Origin: Valencia hispanica
Taxonomy: Eukaryota; Chordata; Actinopteri; Cyprinodontiformes; Valenciidae
DNA: 64,000 nt
Assembly: GCA_963556495.2 (NCBI GenBank)
Contig: OY747703.1
Location: 31,263,296 to 31,327,295 of the forward strand
Direction of reading: 5' to 3'
Shown here: positions 49,461 through 64,000 of the stretch, in pieces
Position numbering within the stretch: the stretch's first letter is position 1
How the letters are laid out: every line of letters begins with the position of its first letter
Made by a program: the position numbers and the translations under genes
Notes under the pieces: model-generated
Seen by the model: the letters and a program-made list of their open reading frames with translations, nothing else
What the model was told of the DNA's origin: nothing
Database searches by the model: none

Positions 49461-52400
49461 CCTTATACTATATAAGTACTTTTCTGTCTGCAAGGCTGTA
49501 TTGTGGTTAGAGGTCACAATAGTGAGAAACACTCATGTGCATTTAAATTCAATCGTACAATCAAAAGAAGTAGGATGAAAGGAACATTTCTTTAAATCCT
49601 TTCCTGTAGCTAAAAAACAGCCTGAAGTTTCAAAAATACTGAAAATAGACCTGATCCCATTCAACATCTGTATCCAATCGGATAGGGATGTCATTATTTG
49701 ACCAGGTTCTATGGTTCTGTGGATGGATTATTTGGACTAATTTCACTCTGTAAATACAGCTTATAGCCTTATCAAAAAATGGTCCAAAAATTGTCTATCG
49801 AGCCATCCAAAAAATACTTTTGATTTAATGCATTGTAAACCTGGTTTATTAAAGACTTTGAATCCCCACCCCGACCCCCTTGAATGAAGACTGAAGGATT
49901 ATGGGAATTCAACCAATGAAGGCTGAGCATGAGGCTGTTACAGTCTCGAATGTGGTTCGATGCTCAGCAATTATGTTACCCGTTGCTCTAATACCTATTC
50001 ACTGAAATGTGGATGAAACAGAAAAAACGCTGGACAATAAATATTCATTACACTCAATTTCATTCCCCACAAAGCCACAACTGGTAGATATCCAGTTGTA
50101 AAATTATGCAAAAATAGGTAATGAAAAAGCTACTGTCATTTTTTTTTGAGTTGGGCAAAATAAGTGCTACAACCTTTCCTTACAATAAAGTTTTTAAACA
50201 AAGCCACAGATATTGTAGAAATATTTCAGCAGTAGACGCATTTAAGTGACTATATGCTGTTCTGTTAGTACACTTGCGTCGGAGAGGGCAAATAATGAAA
50301 AATAAATTCAGTTTTCTCGTGCACTTATTGCATTAGAAGTAAACATTCACAAATCAGTCTGAGCATGCTCCATCGCAAAGAGCACAACCCATCTTTACCT
50401 CCTTTTGTCTTGCATATTAAGCTGCCTTTCTAAGTGCAGCACCTTCTGCTATCTTCATCGCCCCCAACTCTGCTCATCTTTGTTCGCCATTAATCTCTCC
50501 TCCTCCAGCGGCTGTATTTCCTGTGCCTTTTCCTCCCCCTCCAGTGCAGAGGAGACAGAGAGAGAATGACCATTATCTAAGCCAGCATCTCCAATAATTC
50601 CACAGCACCCTATTATCTACAATAGAGCCAAAATGGCCTTTGGTAATATGATGAAATCTGCCGTAAAAAAGTAGAAATGGGACTAAAAGCGTCGGAGTGT
50701 AGAAAAACCTCCATTCCTCAGCTGCTTTATCAAATTATTGCATTCTACTCATCTCTCTGTCTGCGGCCCTCCCTCCCACATTCAGTGCATTACTGTGTCT
50801 TTCTCTAAATTCTCCTCATTTTGTTCCGTTTGTCTCTTTCACTTTGCTTGTTCGCCGATACTTTCTCCCTCCACCAGTCATACACACTGCCTGTTTTCGA
50901 TCTTTGGCCTTCCTCGTCTATCGCCATCTCTCGACTCCCGACGAGAGCACGTCGATTGGTCGCCAGATAACACTGCGCTCTCAAAAAGCAGAAAATGGAA
51001 ATTGCATTTACCTAAGTGTTGGTCTGTCCCAAATTGCACCTAAAAAAACTCTGTACAACTTCAGAACACGCTTGTGCAGACATATGAACAGAGGCATGCG
51101 TGTTGGGAGAGAAAGAGCCTCGCAATCAGTTGTGTGCTACAAATAGGTGCAGGGAAAACAATTTGCAGTCATTGCTAACAGCTGGTGGTGCTGTGTGCAC
51201 GCGCAAGTGTGTGCATGTGTGGGTAAGCTAGTCCAATGTCTACAGCCTTTCTTTTTTCCTCCCCTCCTCCACAGCATTGTCCCTGGAGAGGTGGGGAGGT
51301 GATGTATGGAGCCTCTCCTGATCGCACGACTCAGCAGAGCAGATGGATAGAAGAGACAGAAGGACAGAGGTGTACTGTAGTAGATGGAACAAAAGAAGCG
51401 TAATATTGTGAGTGCATCGTGCAAAAGTGAGCATGCTTAAAGAAAAATTAAAGCTTTGAATCACGTTGGCACTTAGAATGTATAAATGTAAGGTAGATAT
51501 ATTCAAAGCCACAGTATATGCTCTGACTTTTACTCAGCGTCTCCATAGTCTCATTCTGTAAAAAAAGTTTAATATTGTGATATATCAGGCATTCCAAATT
51601 GTTGATAAAGTGATACAAAAAGATGTCAGAGTAATATTTCACAACGCTAGCTAGCTAAAAACTGCCCTTACAAGCCCCATTTTTAGGTGATTTATGACAG
51701 CATATGCTCAGCAAGTCTGCGTTGATTAAATTGATTATCAGGCAATGTGAAACATGACCCCAAATCCAACAGCAGTAAATCTAATTAGGCTGAAAACAAT
51801 CATTTGGCAAGAAGTGGACCAGAGCAAACCAGTGGAGAAACCTTAAGAGATACTGTCCCTTTTAATTATTGCTAATTGATATAAAAAGGTACTCTACTTT
51901 GTTGTTGGCCAATTTGGACATAACAGAAACTGTACAGCATCAACATGGAATGAGGTTATTTGGACATTATTGGACACAAATCTAAACCGGGCATTAGGCT
52001 ACTGAATAATTTGATTTGCAAGAAGATTGCACATCTAAAACAGGATCGAAAAGGCAGGAGTGGTGTTGCCATAAGTCCAATGATAAGTTGGAGGCAAAAC
52101 TTCAAAATAGAAGATTAAGGTCACCAGACACAGAGGATGCCTGGTAGACAGAAAAGACATGGTTAACAACACTTGGTATAGTTTGACAAGTGTTTGCACA
52201 TTGATTTGCATGAGGTTGGGTGGACATACTGTCCAACTGTCTTGCATTTGGTATGTAAACATAACAGAGTGGCCTGATGTTGGAACCATGATTGCAGCTC
52301 CTGGCCAAGGACTGGTAAAGGTTGGAGACCTGTGCCAGTCAACAAGTTGGTTGGTTTTTCTTCTTCTGCTTACGATCTGACCCATCGTTTTCATATCTAC

Positions 52401-52839
52401 TGGGTGTTTACTGACATCCTCTGACTGGGAGTATTCTTGTCGTTGTTGGTGCACACAACAAAAAAAAGTTTACAGTGAACCCTACCGGCCCCTATAGTGG
52501 GTATATATGGACGACAACATTTAGGTCACACAGACCACTTTCCACTCAACCACTTAGAGTGGAACAGAAGTTGTAAATTAGACATTAGCAAGGGGGGTCG
52601 TGAGATATGGAAGAAGCTGCTCACCTCCCATGTTCAGATCTCGTATCTCTTGAGGTAAGCTTCTTTATACATTTCTAAAAAGAATAAAACATAAATAAAA
52701 TGCTACTTGTTACTCACAGAAACGGCATCAACTCGATTAACCAAAGAACTCTTCATACAAAACATGAGATGTAAAGCTCCAATTACCTAAGCTCCGACCA
52801 GAGACTCTCATTATTTCTAAAGAAAAACAAACAAGTGCC
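49461..52839. other. maml3 intron, mixed sequence without recognised gene
   Basis: It includes a complex stretch at 50380-50700 that could be regulatory, a pyrimidine-rich part at 50740-50940, and otherwise AT-rich DNA. A 139-codon minus-strand frame at 52035-52454 has no recognisable similarity or splice context. Confidence 0.4.
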
Positions 52840-53800
52840 ACAGAGAAGTGAAGTGGTCCTGGGAACCTAAAAAGAAAGGTGGGTGGAAGAATGGAGGGGA
52901 AGCTTCTACTGATGATGGAAGGGAGCAAACAGACGCCCTCAGGTGATGAAGAGATGTTGCAGGAGAAAAAGGCGAAACAAATGTATACTGGAAACCGTTT
53001 TGGCTTTTTGTTTTAAGGCGATGGATCACTGGCCAACCTGGGGGGTGTAATAGATGTGTAAACAAACACTGGTGTTTCAGATAAGCAAGAGTGAGTTGGA
53101 GAGGTAAAGAGAGGGAGCAAAAACGACAGAAAAGGGAGGGGAGGATAGAAGCAGAGTGGGAGGAAGGCACAGAGTGAGAAAACAAGCTCGACCATGTGTC
53201 TAAGTTAACAGCGGCAAGAGAAACCACAATAGAGAAAAAGGTGTGGGCGGGAAAGCACTCCACGGGGAGAGAGGAGACAGATGTAGAAGGGAAACTGGCA
53301 CTGGGAGACGTAAAAAGAGACAGAAGAGGTAAAACGAAGGTGCAGTCTGGAGATTCAGAGTACTGAGAAAAATCAAGACAAAGTGAGGATAAAAAGAACA
53401 GGAGAGCAGAAACTTCCTGAAGCTCAAGATGGCATGAGAAAGGGATGAGGTTCATGTGGGCTGGTGGGAATTAAATGACAAGAAGAAAAACTAATTATTC
53501 TGTGATTCTGCTAATTAGCTCAAGCTTTACTGACAACTCCGCGTGGCACCAGACGTTTACCGAGCGGTTCTCGCAACACTGATGGCCTTTGGGTGGGAGG
53601 AACCAGAGAAGAAGGGATGGGAGGAAGGGGAAGGAAAAAAAGATGAAGCAATGGAGGTGGGCAAAGGGGTGAGAATGATAGAGAAGGACAGAAGGAAAAG
53701 AGAGAGAGAGAGCAGGAGGAAGTGAGAGAGAGGCGAGGTGGTAATGATGTGGGTTATCTGAAACCCCTCCATCAAATGAGAGACGAAGAGAAACAGAGAG
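52840..53800. repeat. Purine-rich tract with AGAGAG core
   Basis: The + strand is rich in G and A for nearly 1 kb (GAGGAAG, AAAAGAG units), with an (AG)n stretch near 53698-53712. It is the opposite strand bias to 48560-49460 in the same intron. Confidence 0.8.
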
Positions 53801-55037
53801 AAGAGCTGAAGCCCAGGGGATAAACTCGTGACGTCTGTTTACCCATGCATTGAGCCACTTTTACATAAACTAACAATTAAAAAGGCTCATTTAGGCTCTT
53901 ACTGCTGAAGATTATGCACACACTGCCAAGTCAATAAGAAGACTGTACTCTAATGCTGCTTGAAAAGACAGAACGTCCACATCATTAAATCTGTTTACTC
54001 TTCTTTTTTGTACTCCCCATGTTGGATAACTCCATTTTCTTTGTTACTGGTGCACTGCTTGCTGTGGTTTCTTGTCTCATGAGACAAGTATGCAGCTTGA
54101 TAACAGATTTATCGCTGAAAATACTTCAAACCACTGTCTCCTTGCCTTCAGACACAGGTACTGCAGATAAAACTGAGCAGTAATTGTTCATTTGCAAGCC
54201 ACTTGTTGGCTAATTTAATGAGCTGCAGATAGCTAATGTGAACTAACACCCATCAGCTCCATGAGTTTGTCATTTTCAGCCCACTTCTCTGAAACATTAA
54301 ACCCCTCGAAAGGGCAGGTTGTGTTCAAATTATGCATTACATATCCTCATGCAGGATAATATTTAAAAAGTGTCATAAGTTAGCTTCATAATTGTGTAAC
54401 TAAAAAAAAAATTGTTAGAAAACCCCTGGATACTGCATTAAATCAGCAAGATAAGTTTCAGTTTACAAATTTTTGCGTGACTTCACAACACAAGTTAATT
54501 AGCAGAGTCACAATAAAGCTTCCTTACAGCAGATCGGAAGTACATAAATACGTAAAATCTGCGGATTTCAAGTTGGATACTGTATAATCAAAGTGTTCCC
54601 GGTACCTGGGGGACAGCAACTATTATGCCAACAAAATCAATCCAAACACATGCAATAAATTAACCAATATGTGAATATTACATATACACTTAACATTTTC
54701 TTGCTATGTTACGTTGTTGTTTAATGGTCATAGTTCGAGGTCGAGTAAATATTTCTAGTCAGCTCCTGTAATTAATTGTCCCTGTGTCACACTGATGGGA
54801 TTTCTGACTGTTTTCAGCTTTTTTACACATGGAGTGCTTTTTTCCTGGTACTTTGAGTTTTATACAATCTTTTACATCTTAAGAGAACAACAGTGGGCAA
54901 GAACAAAGGGTCTCACTGGTAAGGAGTTACTGGATATGTTGGCAGCTGATAGCGAAGCCAGTCTGTGTCCAACTCTTCCTCAAAAAGAAGGGCTTACTGT
55001 ATCCATTTTGGGATACTAGTGATATGATACTAGTAAA
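53801..55037. other. maml3 intron, AT-rich, nothing recognised
   Basis: No repeat family, exon or RNA gene could be identified in this stretch. Confidence 0.4.
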
Positions 55038-56021
55038 TAGGACTGGACGATATAGAAAAAGAGCATATCGGTAAAAGAAAAAAGTCATACTGAGCTTTAT
55101 AGACAATTATTGATAACTATCATAAAATGTCGAAATGTATTTTAAGTGCAGCCCTGATCATTTTATGCTCTTCTTTAATGAACTAATTTTAATAAAGTAC
55201 ACACAAAAACTGAATTCAATTCAGCCCTTTATTCAAAGGCCTTTACCATAACTGAAAGTTTGTAAGGAATAAAAACAAATCAAGTTAAGAGACTTGAATG
55301 ACATCAGTCAATACTTACAAAGAAAAGACTGTTATTATACCGTTATATTGATTTACTTAAAATATTTTAATTATGTTATTAATTTAAATTGTAGGGTTTT
55401 CTTTATGCTTTTTATTTTCTTTTAAATGATTTATGACAATTTATTACATGAATAACTCCAACCTTTGGTTTAGTTTGTGTGAAAAACCTAGCCAATAAAG
55501 CTGATTCTAATTAAGTACAGATGCTGAAGCTACAGCTAACAAACTACTCACCGATGGCTGAGTTTAGACTGTGCCCAAAACACTGGAGTGTTTAGGCTAG
55601 CAAGTCTTCCATCCCCCGTTTGTATGTTCGTAAGCGCTTCATTTCTGAGGACACTGTGGAGTACCGGGTGGACATCTTTAAATCTGCGGATGTTGTCAGC
55701 GGCACGGTGCGTGAGCCTCTGGACAACTGTGAAAGCAGCAGCTGCAGGCAGCACCGGTCTTCAGCGGGCCGGGGGTTCCTGCTTACTGTAGGTCCCGTCA
55801 CGACAGCGCTGGAGACTGTAGTATTTTCGGTGTTTCATTTTGTTCATTATTGTTACATTTAGTGTTTATGTGTATCCCATATCGGTTATGGGATAGGGTA
55901 TAATGAAAAAGAAAGGAAATTTTTTTTTTTCCATTTAACTTTTTATTGATAAATTTTTTTCCTATCACACCACATGTCTATCAATCGAAATAGATTGCTA
56001 TTGAATAATCGTCCACCCCTA
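55038..56021. mobile_element. hAT-like element with GC-rich core
   Basis: The ends TAGGACTGGACGATAT and, in reverse complement, TAGGGGTGGACGATTA pair as terminal inverted repeats. The core 55545-55815 is markedly richer in G and C than the AT-rich arms and holds overlapping short frames on both strands. The flanking 8-mers do not match, so the target duplication is decayed or the limits are off by a few bases. Confidence 0.6.
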
Positions 56022-57060
56022 CTCTGATTTACTGTCTGGAGGGTTACCTTTATTGTGATACCAGTATAATTCAAATTAACCTTGTAGTTTCTGAGATACT
56101 TTCTATTCATTTGGAGCAAGTAATTTCCAAGCAGATCTCTCAATAAGAGGCCAAGGGTATAAGAGGTTCCCCAAAAGTATAGACTTGTGTACAATTTTAT
56201 TATAAAACTAATTTATTGCAAAAGAAAACATGTGTCGCTGTGATACACATACCTCCGTGCTCGTCCTCTGGAAATGTTTGCCAGTCAGACTCCAATTGAG
56301 ATGGAATCCAGGAATCAACACCTGAGTAGCTAGCAGTTCAGCAAGGTAGGTGACTTGGAGCAGACTTAGCTGGATGCTAAGGAAGTAGGAGATTGTCCTT
56401 TTATTAGGGATTGTTACACCAACATAACTGTGCAGAGAGGGAATCCTTGTCAGTGAGGATTCCAGTGAGAAGATGTCACACAGGATGAATACTTCCAAAT
56501 ATGAGTACGCCACCACACACTCTGGTAAACTCATTAGAAGGCAGGTGCACAGGTGGAAGCAATCAGTAATCAGCAGTCAACAGGGACGATGGGGTCAGAG
56601 AGCAGGAGCGGCATGAACAGAGCAGGAAATCGTAAAATCATGACACTAAGGTAGGTACAACTGGATACATCAGATATTCCCCCTAACCTGTCTACTACGT
56701 GCGTTGGTCTTCACGATGCTGTTTGCTCACTAATGGTTTCTACAACCCGCTGTGATCTTCATAGTTTAAAATATTTAAGATCAAATTAGATGTTCCCTCA
56801 TGTGCAAAAGAAAAGAAAAGAAAAAACATTGTAATCTGGCCAAAGGTTTAATGATATTAGTAATTGTACAAGATGCTACATTTTTGAATAACTGTCCAGT
56901 GGTGAAGAATTAATCCATCAATATATAAAAATATATAATTAAAAATGTCACTCCCAGCAAAACAGTGGAGAAGATAGAAGTATAAATAATCACAATAACT
57001 GTACATTTTGTTCTTATGTTGTAAATTTGCCTCTTACTGTACAGTCTCATTCATATGTAT

Positions 57061-60283
<3,223 letters not shown>

Positions 60284-60500
60284 TAGGGATGCAAGATATA
60301 TCGGCATCAACATCGTTATCGGCCAATTAACATGTTGGTATCGGTCCAACAAGTAAAACTGGGCCGATATTAACAACCAATGTTTATTTCCATCTTCTTG
60401 CCATTTGTGTATCCGTTTCAAGAGGGGGTTGACTGTGGTATGTGTTTGGTCATGTGACAGTGATAGTGATGCAGCACAGGATTATTGTTCCATATGTTCC
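60284..60500. mobile_element. Second copy of the hAT-like family seen at 761-2043
   Basis: It starts TAGGGATGCAAGATATATCG and shares 'tttatttccatcttcttgcc' and 'tgtttggtcatgtgacag' with the copy near 1270-1355, in the same order. The right end is not located. Confidence 0.5.
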
Positions 60501-63500
60501 ATTAAATATTCAAAAACAGATTTTCAAAATGTAATACAGTTAATACAATTGTTCAACTAAACAAATTTATATTATTATTAAATGTATTATGTGTAAAAAG
60601 TTAAATGATGTAAGCTGAACTCAGTCTGGTGAAAATGACACCATGTCCAGGGCTCACTCTGTGTGAAGTTGGCACTGGAAGCATTTAGGACCAGTCCTCC
60701 TAGGTAGGTCTCTCATGACACAATGCTGGTTATTTCAGTTTCAACTGCAGGGAGGGGAAAAAGGAGAACCAGGAGAAGAAGAAGAGGAGGAGGAGAAGGA
60801 GGAACGGAAACTAAAGCTCTAAATTTAGCCCCATGCAACATTCCAGAGAAGAATACCACTGTTTCCTCCTCTTGCTGGTGGTGCTGGAAGAGGGCAGAGT
60901 GTGAGGGATCAGAAATGCAAATCTGAGGCGATGATGATCCTATAAACTTTACAGGCTACGAAACAGATGCCAAATATGTAACATGATGACAATATAATAG
61001 CAAAGAGGATTGAAAAACCTTTCTATGGTGAAAGCAAACAATGCTGCGGTGTAAAAAAAGTTTCCACTTGCTGGTGAACGTGGAAGCTGTCAGAGCACAA
61101 AGAAGGTATCATGTAATTCTGCGTGTGTCTTCATACTCCTGACCTTCTGCTGCGGGAGAGGAAAGTGAAGAAGGAAGGCGGGGGAAGCTGAGAGAGACAG
61201 CTATTGGACGTAAAGAGGAAGCAGAGGAAAGATGAGAGGGAGGAGAAGATAAAACAGACAATGTAAAAGGAATAAAAACATACCCCCTGCCCCTTTTGCA
61301 GGCCCACACAAGTTGAGAGAGACCAGTGGTATGTTTAGTGTGTGTGGGCGTGTGAGCGTGTTTGTGCTCTTTATGCTTGGGTTTCACATGGTTGGTCACA
61401 CCGTTTGTGGTGTGTAGGCCACCAGGTATCTGCTCAGATCCAAACAGATGCTTCAGGTGTGGTGATAAGCATCAAACGTGCCCTTCATGTGTTTTGTGGT
61501 GTTTGCGAACAGATTTGTATACGCATGCATTTCTCCTTGCAGTATAAAAGCAGAGCTGGAAACTTTAGCTTGTCACTAAATAATTACTACTGTTCATGTC
61601 CCTTCTGAAAACTCATGCACTTGTTTGAATTCATTTGACTATGCTCAAAAACATGAAGAAAGACTTCTCGATAAAGGATCATGTCAGCATGTTACTACTT
61701 TGGATTAATTTTACGCAACTTGTCTCATCTTTTGCTAGGTTGAAAAACTGTAACGCAACAAAAGTAAACACTAGATCTGGGAACGCAAGCAAGCTGCATG
61801 TCAAATGGGCCTCAAAAGCTCAGTAGTTTCATCTATGAACAGGCTGATTACTTACACCACTGTATTTTAAGTTAAAAGTGAAAACGGGCACAAACTGAAA
61901 AAAAGCAATGAGCACTCAAAACCTATACACAACCCATTATTGATATGTATCATGCAAGACTATATTTAAACTTGCTGTCACACTGTTTTTTATCTTGCCA
62001 TGTATCGACAACATCATACATACAGTACATGGCAACATAAAAAAAAACTATATGTGGAGAAATAAGGCACCTTTTGTAAAAGTTCAAGTCCTGAAGGATG
62101 TAAAAGGTACAGTGCGGTGCTGTGTCAGAGTAAAGCTCACATCACTTCCTCATTCTTATTTTTTATACGGACTGAATGACTAACTATCCGGGGATGAAAA
62201 TCCCATACCCATAACACACTCTGAGAAAAATAATAGTTGGTTCAATTTAAATGGTAATTGGTCAGACTGTCCATATATTGGTATATTTATTCAAACATTG
62301 GCATTCCAAAGTGAGTTAATCTTCATCAGCGCAAACAGATCATCCGCATAGTGTAGCATGGGAGCAATCCCACACCTGAGTTGTTTCTGAGACTTTTATA
62401 TATCAATTATGGAAATTTAATAGCAGGGGCTCAAATGTTGGACACTGATCCACAAAGTCACTTGTTGCCAATAATCCTGTAGGACAATCAATCTGTAGGG
62501 AAAATGCCGGCACTTATAAAAAGTAAGCGTTTAATAGCTTCAAAGTTTTCAAACCACAGGGTTTGAAGCCAGAGATGGATTTGCTCATGAATAACATTGC
62601 TTAAACATAAATGTAAAGCAGGAAGAGTAATTTTTGACACGCTAATCTCTCTAGCAACATAGGCTAACCATTTTAGCAAACATACAAATCTAGATATTTT
62701 CTGTTAATTTATAACATACCATTGGCAGGGCTAACTTTCATTCTGCAATTTAACATGTTTTGTAATATTAAAATATCTCTTTGGTTTTGTTTTACGCTGC
62801 GAGTGACTTCAATAGCATTTGAGTGTGATGTGACCAAAATGTTTGTGATGCAGAGTAGTTTTTGAAGGAATTAGTGAGGGTTCACCCTTTGCCTTATAGG
62901 TAGTGTTGATTGAAGAACTGCTGAAAAATTAGAGTATTTACCTGGGCATCATTCCTGTAAAGAAGAAGCTGTAGTAAATGCATGTCTTTAGATGAATTAA
63001 TTTATTAAGTGCTAGCTGGAACATTAATCATTATAATGTCTTAACACATCTGAGTACACAAGAACAGCATTGCTGATGTTCTTTCAAAATTACATCCACT
63101 TTTCTGAAACTCTGATGACTCCCTTCGCATAACATGCCAAGGACAATAGACAATAGTCTTGAACATTTAAATATAGTCATAAATGTGAGCTGTAACAAAA
63201 GGTGACTGAAAGGTTATAAAACCTACAACTATCCACAAAAGGTGGGGTTAGGGTTAACTCACTGAGGGAGGGAGGGTGGGAGCGAGAAGGCTGAGAAAGT
63301 GGGAAAGAAAGACCGCGATCAAGGCAGATAACAAGGTGGGGGGAGGGCAAGTTTGAGCAATTTCTGCAGGAACTGTTTGTGCCATTCTGGGCCGAGGTGA
63401 CACGTATGTGGCAGGCATTAAACGATCAGCAGCTTCTAGATGTCATGATCAAATCGTGGGGTCAATTAAAGCCGCTCGCTCTGCGGTGGGCTGTTCCAGA

Positions 63501-64000
63501 CGGCAAAACGGCAGGGATGATTGAAGGATCGGTGGGAATAAGACTGGGAAGGATAAGCGAGCGTGTTTGTGACCCCATTCGTTAGATGTAGACAAACAAC
63601 CCCACCCCTGCTATCTCCTCCGCTCTCTGCCAAGGCAGAGCGACGTCAGGGCCCGCCTACGACGAGGTCAAACAGAGATTTACTTCCTTATCAATTGGCT
63701 CAGACAGCTGCCTGTCACAGGACAGTAAGAGGGGAGGGAGATGGAGGGAAAGAAGGATGGGAACGTGGACGGGCAAGGTCACTTCTCTGTGAAGGCTTTA
63801 CAGCGGCGTAATGTTTAAAGGAGGCCGTTATGACTATCCGACACAAGCGTCAAGGTCCACAAAGTAAAACACGGGGAGGGAGAGGGAGGGACAGGGGCTG
63901 GAGGAAAAAATTAAACAGGGAGAGAGTGACAGATGAAAAACAAGACAGAGTTGGTATTTTGCTACAGCAGTGATGGAGACAGTAAAGAGCTCTATGTGTG
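60501..64000. other. maml3 intron to window edge
   Basis: It holds a GGA-rich run at 60755-60800, AT-rich unique DNA, and a GC-richer complex segment at 63360-63700 followed by purine-rich sequence. No exon is recognised, although a frame at 63379-63585 is open. Confidence 0.35.

Noticed and set aside
52035..52454. A 139-codon minus-strand frame
   Set aside because: Considered as a transposon protein, but no transposase or reverse transcriptase motif is visible.
52817..53455. A 212-codon minus-strand frame
   Set aside because: It arises from the purine-rich tract read on the opposite strand, giving Ser/Leu/Phe/Pro-rich text without any domain.

Overview
This window is vertebrate DNA, almost certainly from a teleost fish. 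The coding sequence is split into short exons with GT-AG introns. The spaces between exons are full of Tc1/mariner copies, hAT-like non-autonomous elements, L2-type LINE fragments and long CA repeats, a mix typical of ray-finned fishes. I cannot name the species from sequence alone.

Two protein-coding genes are supported, both on the minus strand and both running off an edge. From 16450 down to 2386 lie 18 consecutive coding exons of naa15, the auxiliary (TPR scaffold) subunit of the NatA N-terminal acetyltransferase. They begin at the initiator ATG and encode 766 complete codons plus one base. All exon phases join without a frameshift. The last roughly 100 residues, probably two exons, must lie beyond the left edge. 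From 37217 down to 28146 lie three exons of a Mastermind-like Notch co-activator, best called maml3, including the true C-terminus and stop codon. Its N-terminal exons lie beyond the right edge, so 37218-64000 is read as intron of this gene. naa15 and MAML3 also lie close together on human chromosome 4q31.1, which supports the assignment.

Layout: 1-2385, naa15 intron with a three-level nested transposon; 2386-16450, naa15 coding region; about 16451-16660, its GC-rich 5' leader and promoter; 16661-28145, intergenic DNA plus the maml3 3' UTR, holding an L2-type LINE, a second LINE tail, Tc1-like copies and a 96-bp near-perfect palindrome; 28146-37217, maml3 exons and transposon-filled introns; 37218-64000, a large intron with a 1.1-kb inverted-repeat element, strongly pyrimidine- and purine-rich tracts, a 103-bp uninterrupted AC repeat, and complex non-repetitive stretches that could be regulatory.

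The two genes do not form one pathway: NatA acts co-translationally at the ribosome, and Mastermind acts in the nuclear Notch transcription complex. I found no RNA gene, CRISPR array or clearly novel gene system. The most unusual signals are structural: nested insertions, fold-back elements, a spaced CAGATG cluster, and a two-codon upstream ORF just before the naa15 start. Repeat-family assignments rest on recalled consensus patterns, not on a database search.
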